The position numbers and the translations under genes were made by a program. The notes beneath the pieces are model-generated. The model worked only from the letters and a program-made list of their open reading frames with translations, was not told the DNA's origin and searched no databases. A stretch of DNA of 64,000 bases, taken from the NCBI GenBank assembly GCA_950054155.1, contig CATLOT010000016.1:1-64000 (forward strand), written 5' to 3'. Source of the DNA: an uncultured Bacteriovoracaceae bacterium (GTDB lineage: Bacteria; Bdellovibrionota; Bacteriovoracia; Bacteriovoracales; Bacteriovoracaceae). This document shows, piece by piece, positions 18,567-27,796 of the stretch (positions are counted from its first letter, which is position 1; the number at the start of each line of letters is the position of its first letter).

Positions 18567-19960
18567 TAAGCCTGATCACCTTGATAAAGTGGCTTTATCT
18601 TAGGAAGAAGCTCATCATAAATGGCGCGGGCCCTTTCACTTGCAAGCTGTTTCTTAAGCCTTTTTCTCCCCTTTCGGTGTCTTCTTTGTTCTTTGGTGAG
18701 AGGTACCGTGGGAAGGAGACCAAAGTTAATATTTGAAGGTGATGGCTTCGTCACGGTCATGACGTAATTAACGAGAGCGCCAATGGCCGTTTCAACGGGC
18801 CATTGAATAGATTCTAAACCATGAATCTTTCTTAGAACTTGTGAGGCTACATAAAGACCAATAGAGGCTGATTCAGTATAGCCCTCTACTCCAGTGATTT
18901 GCCCTGCAAATGAAATATGAGGTAATTCCTTTGAGGAGAGGTCAAAGTTTAAAAGCTTTCTTGAATTGATAAAGGTATTACGATGAACGCTGCCAAGGTG
19001 AAGAAAACTAGCATTTTCAAAACCAGGAATCATTCTAAAAACTCGAATCTGCTCTGGATACTTTAGCCGTGTTTGAAATCCCACGAGATTAAAAGCGCTC
19101 CCTTGAAGGTTTTCTTTTCTCAATTGAACACAGGCATGGGGAATTTCTCCATTAGGAAGTTCAAGTCCAATGGGTTTCATACAGGAAAAGCGAGCGGTTT
19201 CCACTCCCCTTTCGGCCATAATATCGACAGGTAAACAAGACTCAAAGAATTTATAATCTTCAAAATTTTGAGCGGGAACTTTTTCCGCTTGAACCAAGGC
19301 TTCAATAAAGATCTCATACTCCTCCTTATTCATGGGAGCATTGAGATAATCTGCCTCGACTCCTTCCTCCTCTGGCACAGGTTTGTGACGATCTTTATAG
19401 TAGAGCTTAGTGTAATCTAAGCTATCGGCATCGACGACGGGGGCAATGGCATCGTAGAAATAGAAGTCTTCTTTGGCGATACGTTTAACCATCCACTCTT
19501 CTAAAGGTGATGTTGTCAGTGGGCCAGAAGCAATAATAATGTGGGCACAGCCATGCTCTTGTGCCAACTCCTCTGGATTGCTCACTTCATTATAAATAAC
19601 TTCAATATTCTTATTCGCCTCGATAACTTGAGTTATCTGGCGTGAGAACTCTTCACGATCAACAGCGAGGGCATCCCCTGCAGGAACCGCCGTCTTCTCT
19701 CCAATCTCAAGAACCAGAGAGCCAAGACCTCTCATTTCATGCTTTAAAAGTCCGTGCCCACTGTTGGGATCCTTGCTCTTTAACGAATTGGTGCAAACAA
19801 GCTCGGCCATTGTCTCCATTTTCTGAGAGGGATTAGGATTTTTCTTCTTACTTTCACAAAGAACAACTCCCACCCCGTGGCGTGCAAGATAGAGAGCGGC
19901 CTCAGTACCCGCAAGTCCCGCTCCCACGACGAGAACCTTAATTTGACCATTACTGCTCAT
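18566..19960 (-). CDS. trmFO: Methylenetetrahydrofolate-tRNA-(uracil-5-)-methyltransferase TrmFO
   Basis: 464 residues. The FAD-binding opening VVGAGLAGTEAALYLARHGV is followed by the TrmFO-specific AELVCTNSLKS and LLKHEMRGLGSL, and later QLRKENLQGSAFNLVGFQT and the second FAD segment FAGQITGVEGYTESAS. It uses methylene-THF and FADH2 to make m5U54 in the tRNA T-loop, replacing TrmA. Length is typical (about 440-470). Divergent from nadE with about 85 bases between starts. Confidence 0.95.
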   Translation of the reverse strand: MSSNGQIKVLVVGAGLAGTEAALYLARHGVGVVLCESKKKNPNPSQKMETMAELVCTNSLKSKDPNSGHGLLKHEMRGLGSLVLEIGEKTAVPAGDALAVDREEFSRQITQVIEANKNIEVIYNEVSNPEELAQEHGCAHIIIASGPLTTSPLEEWMVKRIAKEDFYFYDAIAPVVDADSLDYTKLYYKDRHKPVPEEEGVEADYLNAPMNKEEYEIFIEALVQAEKVPAQNFEDYKFFESCLPVDIMAERGVETARFSCMKPIGLELPNGEIPHACVQLRKENLQGSAFNLVGFQTRLKYPEQIRVFRMIPGFENASFLHLGSVHRNTFINSRKLLNFDLSSKELPHISFAGQITGVEGYTESASIGLYVASQVLRKIHGLESIQWPVETAIGALVNYVMTVTKPSPSNINFGLLPTVPLTKEQRRHRKGRKRLKKQLASERARAIYDELLPKIKPLYQGDQA

Positions 19961-20045
19961 GGCGTTTTACTCCAATCTGATATATAGTTACAGGCGATAT
20001 AGACTCGAATTTATAAAGTTATTATCTACCCTTAAGGGGCAAAAC

Positions 20046-21788
20046 ATGCAAATCGTCCTTCATCAAACTCAACATCAAATCGGTGACTTTAAGCAAATTT
20101 TTCAGGATTTAAAGCTCGTCATCTCAAATCCTGTTGGCGCCCACCAAGTCTCGCTCTTTCCCGAGCTCTACCTTCTTGGTTACCCCCTTCAGGACCTCGT
20201 TCTTCAAAAAGACTTTATTGAGCGTTATCTTGAAAATTTGAATTCATTTGAAGAGTGGTTAAAGTCCCAAAAAGAAAATTCCAAGCATACTGTCCTCGTG
20301 GGCGGACTCCACTACCAGTTTGACGAAGATGAACTTCCCTTAACAATTGAAAATGTCATTTATGAGTGTGTCCCTGGACAAGGACTTCGTAAACTTTATA
20401 CCAAATGCCTTCTTCCCAACTATGATATTTTTGATGAAGAGAAATACTTCACCCCTGGCTCCAGGGCAGCGGTTATTGAGCGTCATGGTCATCGTATTGG
20501 CCTGCTCATCTGTGAAGATATGTGGTTTAGCTCCACACATGATATCGACCCCATCAAGCTCCTCGATCAGCTCTGTGGGAAAACAGGGGCTATTGATTTA
20601 ATCATTAACCTCAGTGCCTCACCTTACTTTCTCGGAAAAGATGAGAAAAGAGAGCAAAGAGCGAAGGCCTTGGCCCAGCACTTTGGTGCCCCCTTTGCCT
20701 ACGTTAATCGTGTTGGTGGAGAGGATGAAATTCTCTTTGATGGACAGAGCTTTGTCACAAATGGCGAGAAGATATGGAGCGCCAAAAAGTTTGAAGAGGA
20801 TATCCTCACTCTTGAAAAGCCCGACTTTGAAGGAGAGAGAAAAGAGCTTAATCCTAATGAGAGGATTGAAAACAGCTGGGAGTCCCTATTTAAAGCCGAG
20901 CTTCATTTTCAAAAGAAGTCACTTCCCATTCTCACCCCTTGGGGTGAAGAACAATGTGAGGAAGTTATTGAAGCACTCTGCTTTGGGTTGCAAGAGTATG
21001 CTGAAAAATGTGGTTTTAAGAAGTTTCTCGTTGCCCTATCGGGGGGAATTGACTCTGGTCTTGTTCTTTATCTCGCCAAACTCGCCCTCAAGCCGGGTCA
21101 AGAGCTTGAAGCTATTTATATGCCTTCTCAATATTCAAGTTCCCTTAGTACTCAGCTTGCTCAAGAGCTTTGCGACAATTTAGGCATTCCTCTGCGCCAC
21201 TTTCCCATCAAGTTCCTCCACTCGACGATAGGACAAGAGTTCTCTCGTCAAATCAACTCTCCTCTGACAGGCTTAGCCGATGAAAATATCCAAAGCCGCC
21301 TGCGTGGAGCAATCCTCTATGGTCGCTCTAATCAAACAGGAGCTATGGTCATCAATACCTCCAACAAGTCGGAACTTGCAGTGGGATATTCAACACTCTA
21401 TGGAGACTCTGTGGGAGCCGTTAGTCTTCTTGGAGACCTCTACAAAAGCCAGGTTTACGACCTTGCTCGCCACTTAGTAAAAACTCGTGGTGGACTTCCG
21501 ATGGCCTATATTGAGAGACCTCCAAGCGCTGAGCTTCGTGAGAATCAACAGGACTCTCAAAGCTTACCTCCCTATGAAAAACTAGATGCCATACTTGAAG
21601 GCTTACTCTCTTACCGCCTAAGTCAGAAAAAATTGCAAGGTATAGGCTTTAATGGTGATGAAGTCGCAAAAGTCTATGGCCTTTATACGAAAAGCGAGTA
21701 TAAGAGGAATCAGTTTTGTCCCATTATAAAGGTCAAAGCGAAGAGTTTTGGTTTTGGTTATCGCATGCCGATTACTAAAAAGAGTTAG
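20046..21788 (+). CDS. nadE: Glutamine-dependent NAD+ synthetase
   Basis: 580 residues in two domains. Residues 1-270 form a nitrilase-fold glutaminase with catalytic Glu (FPELYLLGYP), Lys (LYTKCLLPNYDIF) and Cys (GLLICEDMW). Residues 290-580 are the synthetase with the ATP pyrophosphatase loop ALSGGIDSGL and TSNKSELAVGYSTLYGD. It amidates deamido-NAD with ammonia from glutamine. The ATG at 20046 is chosen because AAGGGG lies six bases upstream; an earlier ATG at 19959 overlaps the trmFO start and would add 29 unrelated residues. Confidence 0.95.
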   Translation: MQIVLHQTQHQIGDFKQIFQDLKLVISNPVGAHQVSLFPELYLLGYPLQDLVLQKDFIERYLENLNSFEEWLKSQKENSKHTVLVGGLHYQFDEDELPLTIENVIYECVPGQGLRKLYTKCLLPNYDIFDEEKYFTPGSRAAVIERHGHRIGLLICEDMWFSSTHDIDPIKLLDQLCGKTGAIDLIINLSASPYFLGKDEKREQRAKALAQHFGAPFAYVNRVGGEDEILFDGQSFVTNGEKIWSAKKFEEDILTLEKPDFEGERKELNPNERIENSWESLFKAELHFQKKSLPILTPWGEEQCEEVIEALCFGLQEYAEKCGFKKFLVALSGGIDSGLVLYLAKLALKPGQELEAIYMPSQYSSSLSTQLAQELCDNLGIPLRHFPIKFLHSTIGQEFSRQINSPLTGLADENIQSRLRGAILYGRSNQTGAMVINTSNKSELAVGYSTLYGDSVGAVSLLGDLYKSQVYDLARHLVKTRGGLPMAYIERPPSAELRENQQDSQSLPPYEKLDAILEGLLSYRLSQKKLQGIGFNGDEVAKVYGLYTKSEYKRNQFCPIIKVKAKSFGFGYRMPITKKS

Positions 21789-21807
21789 CAAGGAAATGAG
21801 GTAGGAA

Positions 21808-22383
21808 ATGACACAGAAAAATGTTGAAGCAGTTCTTAAACAATGGGGCCAAATGAAAGATGAAATTGAGCAGCTTAATAAGAAAGGCCAAAGTTCACTC
21901 AAAGAAATTCAAAAGCAAGTGGACCAGTTTATTAAATCAGCAGAGAAAGATTTCAAAAATATCGTCGAAAAAGACATCTCTAAAGTGATGAAAACTTTCC
22001 AAAAAGAAAAAAAGTCACTTGAAAAGATGGTTGAAAAGAAAGTGAACGATGAGATCAAAAAAGCGAAGGAATTTCTCAAGGGTCATCAAAAAGAACTTGA
22101 TAAGATTCAAGCTTTCGTTGAGTCCTATGTTCCAAGCCTAAAGAAAGCGACAAAGAAAACGACGAAGAAAGCCGCCAAGAAAACAACAAAGAAAGCCGCC
22201 AAGAAAACAACAAAGAAAGCCGCCAAGAAAACAACAAAGAAAGCTGCTAAAAAGACCACGAAGAAAGTAGCTAAGAAAACAACAAAGAAAGCTGCTAAGA
22301 AAGCAACAAAGAAGGCCGCTAAAAAAACAACCAAGAAAGCGGCTAAGAAAACGACAAAAAAGACGACTAAGAAAAAGGCCTAG
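21808..22383 (+). CDS. Histone H1-like lysine/alanine-rich protein
   Basis: 191 residues in two parts. Residues 1-111 are a charged amphipathic helix or coiled coil (LNKKGQSSLKEIQKQVDQFI and following), reminiscent of phasin-like proteins. Residues 112-191 are almost entirely Lys, Thr and Ala in KKTTKKAA repeats, like the tails of histone H1 and of bacterial H1-like proteins. Such tails bind DNA or other polyanions. The gene follows nadE by 19 bases and has its own terminator. A nucleoid role is likely but inferred from composition alone. Confidence 0.75.
   Translation: MTQKNVEAVLKQWGQMKDEIEQLNKKGQSSLKEIQKQVDQFIKSAEKDFKNIVEKDISKVMKTFQKEKKSLEKMVEKKVNDEIKKAKEFLKGHQKELDKIQAFVESYVPSLKKATKKTTKKAAKKTTKKAAKKTTKKAAKKTTKKAAKKTTKKVAKKTTKKAAKKATKKAAKKTTKKAAKKTTKKTTKKKA
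22141..22380 (+). repeat. Tandem 24-bp repeat inside the H1-like gene
   Basis: Ten or so units of 24 bases, each encoding KKTTKKAA or a close variant (VA, AT or TT at the variable positions). Two consecutive units (22177-22224) are identical at every base; later units differ mainly at third codon positions. This looks like recent slippage or unequal crossover within an older array, and the copy number may vary between strains. Confidence 0.85.
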
Positions 22384-22406
22384 AGTAATCTAGGTTCTTT
22401 TTTTTC
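22379..22406 (+). terminator. Intrinsic terminator of the nadE/H1-like operon
   Basis: Stem CCTAGA / TCTAGG with a GTAA loop, then TTCTTTTTTTT. The gene's TAG stop codon lies in the left arm. The stem is short but the T-run is long. Confidence 0.65.
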
Positions 22407-22494
22407 ACGTAGATTCAATGATTTATGCTTATTTTTAGCTATTGTTGAACAAAAAGCTTTGCCACTTCATTAAAGGGTAACGTACCATAACTAC

Positions 22495-24699
22495 GTGAAA
22501 AAACTAGAAAGAAGGCTCGGGCTCGGTGCCGTAGTATCTATATCTGTATCTGCAATGCTAGGCTCGGGAATCTTTGTCTTGCCAGGCATTGCTGCAACCA
22601 ATACTGGAGCTTCTGTCTGGTTAGCCTATATATTAGCTTCCCTCTCTGTTTTACCCGCAGCTCTTTCAAAGTCAGAATTGGCGACGGCCATGCCAACCTC
22701 TGGTGGGACTTATGTCTACTTAGAGAGAACTTTTGGTCCCCTCGTTGGCACCATTTCCGGTCTTGGTCTTTGGGTCTCCCTTCTTCTTAAAGCGACCTTC
22801 GCCCTCATGGGTTTTGGTGCCTACTTAAAGATTCTCGCCCCTCAGGTTCAACTCGTTCCCACAAGCCTCTCGATTCTCGCCTTTATCTGTATTTTAAATA
22901 TTCTTGGTGTTGGTAAGGTTTCTGGTCTTTTGATGGTTGTTGTTGGTCTCTGTATTGGGTTGCTGAGCGTCATTTCTGGGGCTTCTGTCTTTACTTTTAG
23001 CACTGAATTTATGGATCCCCTCTTCCCCTCAGGGGTCACAGGTCTTGCCAGTGCCACTGCTCTTGTCTTTGTTTCCTATGCCGGGGTTACTAAAGTTGCG
23101 GCTATTGCCGAAGAAATTAAAGAACCTGAGCGAAACCTTCCTCGCGGTATTTTGATCAGTCTCCTTATCGTGACTCTCGTTTATTCTGGGGTAACTTTCC
23201 TTCTCTTTGGAAACCTTCCCTATTCTGAGCTTGCCAATAACTTAAGACCTATCTATTCCCTAGCCCTTCACGTTCAGGGTCCAATCCTCGGCTCTATTAC
23301 AGCAGTTATTGCTGTGATCACGATGAGCTCCATGGCAAATTCCGGTCTCTTGGCCGCTAGTCGCTTTCCCTTTGCCATGGCAAGAGATTCCCTTCTGCCC
23401 TCTCGCCTTGGAAAGCTCAACCGCAAATACCTCACCCCCATTTGGAGTATCGTCATCAGTGCCCTTTTAATGGCCTTCGTCCTCCTTAACCTTGATGTTG
23501 CAAAGATCGCTAAATTTGCTTCTGCCTTCATGCTTCTCATCTATATGGCAGAAAATATCTCCGTTATCGTTCTCAGAGAAGCTCGTGTTCAGTGGTACAA
23601 ACCAAGCTATAAGACGCCACTCTATCCCTTTGTTCAAATTATTGGGATTGCTCTCAATGGAATCCTCTTAAGCTATATGGGCTTCAACCTTATTCTACCG
23701 GCTTTTCTTTCGATCATGATTCCGGGCTTTATCATTTTTGTCCTTTATTCTCGCCGAAAGACCACGCGAAAAGGAGTTCTTGGTATTCGCGGAAAACGCC
23801 AAGACCTCGTAGAAGAAAAACAAGAGGTGATCTCACGCTCACGTCTTGAGGATATTGACCTTTCCATGGATGCCAACGTGGTCGTCGCTCTCTTTGGAAA
23901 AGAGCGAAGTCCCGAGATGCTTATTGAAATGGGAGTTGCCCTAGCTGAGCATAGTAACTGTGAAGTCGCTCACATTACAGAAGTCCCCGAACAAACGGAC
24001 CTTGATGACCTAATGGATGAACCTGCGGAGCTTCGCTCCTTACGGCGCCGAGTCCTCGCTATGGCTGTAGAAAAGAAAGAGCCTATTACTTTTGACCCTA
24101 TCGTTTCTCACGACCTTGCAAGAACCGTCTTTCATATTAGTCAGCGTCTCCATTGCCAATGGCTTCTTATTGAATGGCGCGGTAAAACGGCGGGGGGTTT
24201 TACCATTCATAATCCCATGGGATGGCTCAAGGGTCACCTTCGCTGTAATCTCGGTATTTTTAGAGATGCAGGTGTTCGCTATATTCGTAAAATCGTCTGC
24301 TACACCAAAGGTGACGCTTCTGATGCTATTGTCATTTCAACGGCTGATCATTTCGCCGAAGTGAATAGGGCTGACATTACCCTTCTTCGTGTTTTACCTG
24401 AAGATTGCACTGAAGAAGTTCAACAGCGTACAGAAAGGGACCTTAAAGAAATGGCCAAGGCCTGTGTCAGCAGAACAGGAATTAATGTCATAAAGAGTAA
24501 TGATGAAGTTGATACCGTGATCACTCAAACTGTTGAGTATGACCTCTTTATTTTTGGTGGTAGTCAGCACAGTTTTGTTACTAACCTCTTTGGCTCCGTT
24601 GATGATAAACTTATGGCTAAAGCAGCCTGCTCTGTTATCTCAGTCCAGAGCGCTCCTGAATGCTCTGAAGATGATGTCGTTAAGGACTATTTCAATTAA
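22495..24699 (+). CDS. APC-family amino acid permease with C-terminal Usp domains
   Basis: 734 residues. Residues 1-420 are about twelve membrane helices with the APC opening VSISVSAMLGSGIFVLPG (helix 1 GSGIF motif) and EEIKEPERNLPRGI in the loop after helix 6. Residues 460-720 are soluble and resemble two universal-stress-protein domains (NVVVALFGKERSPEMLIEMG; then DLFIFGGSQHSFVTNLFGSV and CSVISVQ at the end). Such fusions are known and may tie transport to nucleotide or stress sensing. The start is GTG, with AAAGGGTAA rather far upstream. The stop codon coincides with the left end of an IS element. Confidence 0.85.
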   Translation: MKKLERRLGLGAVVSISVSAMLGSGIFVLPGIAATNTGASVWLAYILASLSVLPAALSKSELATAMPTSGGTYVYLERTFGPLVGTISGLGLWVSLLLKATFALMGFGAYLKILAPQVQLVPTSLSILAFICILNILGVGKVSGLLMVVVGLCIGLLSVISGASVFTFSTEFMDPLFPSGVTGLASATALVFVSYAGVTKVAAIAEEIKEPERNLPRGILISLLIVTLVYSGVTFLLFGNLPYSELANNLRPIYSLALHVQGPILGSITAVIAVITMSSMANSGLLAASRFPFAMARDSLLPSRLGKLNRKYLTPIWSIVISALLMAFVLLNLDVAKIAKFASAFMLLIYMAENISVIVLREARVQWYKPSYKTPLYPFVQIIGIALNGILLSYMGFNLILPAFLSIMIPGFIIFVLYSRRKTTRKGVLGIRGKRQDLVEEKQEVISRSRLEDIDLSMDANVVVALFGKERSPEMLIEMGVALAEHSNCEVAHITEVPEQTDLDDLMDEPAELRSLRRRVLAMAVEKKEPITFDPIVSHDLARTVFHISQRLHCQWLLIEWRGKTAGGFTIHNPMGWLKGHLRCNLGIFRDAGVRYIRKIVCYTKGDASDAIVISTADHFAEVNRADITLLRVLPEDCTEEVQQRTERDLKEMAKACVSRTGINVIKSNDEVDTVITQTVEYDLFIFGGSQHSFVTNLFGSVDDKLMAKAACSVISVQSAPECSEDDVVKDYFN

Positions 24700-25711
24700 A
24701 ACTGACCCCCTTAAATGGACCTAGGCCACATTAAAGATCCGAGGTCTCCGAATCCCCTCAATAATCTGATTATGATAAATTGCATAGATCGCCAAAAAAT
24801 CTAACAGTCGATCTATGCGCTTTGTCGTGCACCACGTCCGCCTTGCCATACGCTTAATATTATCGCGAATCATAGCAGCCGTTTGGTTTAAGGAAAACAG
24901 CGGATCAAAGCCCCCTTTTTTCATCTCTCCTTGCCCAACAACAGCAGCTGCTCGTCCCTTGAATTGAAGATGTTCAGCGTCCTTAAAGTGCCTTCTCAAA
25001 ACACCTGGATAATGAGTAGATTCATCTGAAGAGAAACAACATTTTGGATGGGCGACCTGTTCAATTTGTTTAAAAAGAGATTCGAGCACCCTTCTTCTTT
25101 GGCACTTTCTTTTGCCATACTTCTTCACACTAATGTGCGCTAAAGTGCCCTTTGCTGCTATTACACCCACATCAAAGGCTAAAATCTTTCTTGTGTGCTT
25201 CTCAACCGCAAGGGGAATTGTAAGGGGCTTAAGCTTTGTGTGCTCAAAGCTTTCCATCTCATCAAAAACGATCTCACATAAGTTACTTGTCTCCTCTCGC
25301 ATACGCTCAAGATTCTTTCGCGCGCACCTTGCAAAGGGCGCTACTCTTCTTGCAATGGTCTTCTTATTAACACCAATGATCTCAGCGATCGCCCGTTCCG
25401 ATGACCCCTTACTAAAGAGACGAAAAACCGTTTGATTAATGTAGCGTTTTCTTTGGCGGTAATCAAAAGAATGAGTTTGAGTAGAATGCCCTTTATTGCA
25501 TTTCTTACAGTGAAATCGTTGGATTTTCTTTTGGTCTGAGGGGCGGCGATAGATACCTCTTTTAATGAGGTGAGTGCTTGTTTGACAGTGGGGACACATA
25601 GGGGTGCTTCCTTGTTAAGAGAAGCACCATTCTTAGGTGATATGGTCTGGAATTTATTTAAGAAAGCTTGGGTATTGCTCTCTTGAACTCCAACTGAGGG
25701 GGTCAGTTTAA
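24697..25711. mobile_element. Insertion sequence, about 1.0 kb, one transposase
   Basis: Bounded by inverted repeats sharing 13 identical bases, AAACTGACCCCCT (24699-24711 and, inverted, 25697-25709), with weaker similarity extending inward. Between them is a single intact transposase gene. The ends coincide with stop codons of both flanking convergent genes. No target-site duplication is visible, so the element may be old or its flanks were joined by recombination. Confidence 0.8.
24721..25599 (-). CDS. IS transposase with N-terminal zinc ribbon (IS1-like or IS1595-like)
   Basis: 292 residues, intact. An N-terminal zinc ribbon (MCPHC, then HCKKCN) is followed by a helix-turn-helix (SERAIAEIIGVNKKTIARRV) and a DDE-type core: first Asp in IVFDEMESFEHTK, second in CFSSDESTHY, and likely the third acidic residue near the YHNQIIEGI end. 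The zinc ribbon plus HTH plus DDE order is shared by IS1-type (InsA+InsB fused) and IS1595-type proteins; I cannot decide between them by eye. AAGGAAG precedes the ATG. Confidence 0.85.
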   Translation of the reverse strand: MCPHCQTSTHLIKRGIYRRPSDQKKIQRFHCKKCNKGHSTQTHSFDYRQRKRYINQTVFRLFSKGSSERAIAEIIGVNKKTIARRVAPFARCARKNLERMREETSNLCEIVFDEMESFEHTKLKPLTIPLAVEKHTRKILAFDVGVIAAKGTLAHISVKKYGKRKCQRRRVLESLFKQIEQVAHPKCCFSSDESTHYPGVLRRHFKDAEHLQFKGRAAAVVGQGEMKKGGFDPLFSLNQTAAMIRDNIKRMARRTWCTTKRIDRLLDFLAIYAIYHNQIIEGIRRPRIFNVA

Positions 25712-26784
25712 GTGTGGATCTCTTCTAGATAAGGACGCCACTTTCCTTTCCATTGGTTTAAGCTTCCTGAACGAAGAGTTTGGCTTTCCTTATGAACATC
25801 AAGGTGACAGTAACTAAGATGAATATTGGACTCATGAAGTCCTGCATCCATACTAGGGATCTGATTCCATGTTCCCGTGTTAAAGTAATACTTTCCCTCT
25901 GGAAAACGCCGCCATTCCGGAACGTGGGTGTGGCCCATCACAACAGTATGAATATGGCGCTTTCGCCTTAAGATACTCTTCGCCTTCTTCTCGTAGTTGG
26001 GATAGATGGTGACCTGCTTGAGAAGCTTTACGGTAGTTTTAAAATTGCGGTTTTGTTTTGTGTAAAGGTCCTTATTAGTCTCCCACAGATAGCTCAAAAC
26101 AATTTTGACGAGCCTTAGGAAATAAAAGAAGTCATGAAAGAAAAGCCATCTAATATAACTATTTAAGGGGCGGACCTTATCTATGTAGGGGCGCTCTTTT
26201 CGCAAACGAGGAAGAACGTGAATACAAAAAAGGCTTCCCCATGGAAGATTTAAAATCTTTTTTCCTTGTGGCCCTTTAAGAAAGTAATCTTTTTCGGGGA
26301 CAGTATTAATAACTTCATAGCGATGACCGTGCTCGATATACACGCCATTTTCATCGAGTTCATTCACTATCTGAAAACCAGGGCCAAAATGCTGAAGGAA
26401 ATACTCCTTTGCTTCTTCAAATGCCATCGCTGCATCATGGTTACCTATAACATAGGAAATCTTCTTATTTGGTTTTTCAAGAAAGTCTTTCATCGCCCTA
26501 AAAAATCGAGGATGACCTTTTGCAATTGACTCGATGGCCCTGACTGTAAGCTCTCCATCAACGATATGGGTAAATATCCCTTCTGAATCTATTTGTATGA
26601 GATTAAAAATATCCCCATTCAGAACCAAATGAACTTCATCGTGTTCAAACTTACCTTTAGAATAGTAGTCTAAAAACTCAGCAAACTTGGAGTCCTCAAA
26701 GAAATCTTCTAGGATATTAAGTTGTCCACTTTTGAGAAACTTACCTTTTCCTAAATGCAGGTCGGAGAGGATTAAATAATGCAC
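25708..26784 (-). CDS. Calcineurin-like metallophosphoesterase (LpxH-like)
   Basis: 358 residues with all five metal-binding motifs in order: SDLHLG, NGDIFN, GNHD, EHGHRY and GHTHVPEW. The layout resembles UDP-2,3-diacylglucosamine hydrolase (LpxH/LpxG) and related phosphoesterases but the protein is longer, with a basic insertion near residues 190-260 (SYIRWLFFHDFFYFLRL) that could be membrane-associating. Substrate uncertain. Its stop codon lies at the right end of the IS. The gene is one base after the GGDEF gene on the same strand. Confidence 0.8.
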   Translation of the reverse strand: MHYLILSDLHLGKGKFLKSGQLNILEDFFEDSKFAEFLDYYSKGKFEHDEVHLVLNGDIFNLIQIDSEGIFTHIVDGELTVRAIESIAKGHPRFFRAMKDFLEKPNKKISYVIGNHDAAMAFEEAKEYFLQHFGPGFQIVNELDENGVYIEHGHRYEVINTVPEKDYFLKGPQGKKILNLPWGSLFCIHVLPRLRKERPYIDKVRPLNSYIRWLFFHDFFYFLRLVKIVLSYLWETNKDLYTKQNRNFKTTVKLLKQVTIYPNYEKKAKSILRRKRHIHTVVMGHTHVPEWRRFPEGKYYFNTGTWNQIPSMDAGLHESNIHLSYCHLDVHKESQTLRSGSLNQWKGKWRPYLEEIHT

Positions 26785-26785
26785 A

Positions 26786-27796
26786 CTAATCCTGTTTCTT
26801 GGCGCTTAAGAGCTCCCGAGTAAAACAAACCCTTCCCCTTCCACTTTGCTTAGCTTCGTACATCATTTTATCGGCAATATCGAGGATATCGACTCGAGTT
26901 TCAGCATCCTCTGGATAGGTTGCAACGCCAATTGAGACCGTCAAATTAAAGGTTTCCGCTTTTCTTTCCTTTCCTCCGACATCAATTGAGAAAGGAGTTT
27001 CCTTAACGACTTTGAGAACCCTCTCTCCAATGGCATTAGCAGTATCTCCATTGACATCGGGGATAATCATGACGAACTCATCTCCACCGTAACGGTAAAT
27101 GAGATCGGATTCACGTAGAGTATTCTTTAAGAGTTGGCCTAGAGAGGAAAGGAGCTGTGTTCCCACGAGGTGACCGTGTCCATCATTCACACTTTTAAAA
27201 TGATCAATATCAATAAAGAGAATCGTAAAAACCTCTTTAAAGTCTTTATACCTTTCTACTGCCACATCAATATCTTTAAGAAGCTTTCTTTGGTTATAGA
27301 GACCTGTCACATCATCAACATGAACCAGATTTTCAACCTTCTTAAGTTCATCTAAGCGATTCCATCCCTTACTGATACTACAAAGGAATTGGCTTAATAA
27401 TTTCAGTGACTCTTTTTCAATATCCTCTTTAATTTCAAAGAATCCATAGAATTTCTGAGTACTAGTTTCACCACTTTCAAAAAGAAAGAAGGTTCGTTCT
27501 TCTTTTTGGATTATCCCGAGTTCGACTTCTGGCAAAAGAAGACTCTTTAGAAAGCTATCAATTAAACTTTCAGGATAATGTCCTCCGTAGCTTCTCCTAT
27601 TCCAAGAGATTCTGACTAATTCTTTTGCTGATCTCGTTTCATTAAATTCTTTATTAAGGGGAAGAGAGAAAATCATGAAAGGTCCAGTAGACCACTCTTT
27701 CTTTAAAAAGCGCTCTATTTGGCCATGAGTTACCTTCTTCCCTTGGAGGTAATTAAAGGAAGCCATCAGTTTTGCTAATTTATTTAAATCAGCCAC
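26786..27796 (-). CDS. GGDEF-domain diguanylate cyclase
   Basis: 336 residues. The C-terminal 170 residues are a complete GGDEF domain: DDVTGLYNQRKLLKD at its start, FIDIDHFKSVND with the metal-binding Asp, and the active site RYGGDEFVMIIPD. No RxxD inhibitory site is evident just upstream. Residues 1-150 are not a recognised sensor but could be GAF-like. It would make cyclic di-GMP. Its start overlaps the stop of the pseudo-receiver gene by one base. Confidence 0.93.
   Translation of the reverse strand: MADLNKLAKLMASFNYLQGKKVTHGQIERFLKKEWSTGPFMIFSLPLNKEFNETRSAKELVRISWNRRSYGGHYPESLIDSFLKSLLLPEVELGIIQKEERTFFLFESGETSTQKFYGFFEIKEDIEKESLKLLSQFLCSISKGWNRLDELKKVENLVHVDDVTGLYNQRKLLKDIDVAVERYKDFKEVFTILFIDIDHFKSVNDGHGHLVGTQLLSSLGQLLKNTLRESDLIYRYGGDEFVMIIPDVNGDTANAIGERVLKVVKETPFSIDVGGKERKAETFNLTVSIGVATYPEDAETRVDILDIADKMMYEAKQSGRGRVCFTRELLSAKKQD

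Noticed and set aside
22125-22334. Phe/Ala/Val-rich minus-strand open frame
   Set aside because: Shadow of the KKTTKKAA repeats on the plus strand.
22141-22380. Tandem repeat as a CRISPR array
   Set aside because: The units are contiguous with no spacers and stay in frame with the coding sequence.
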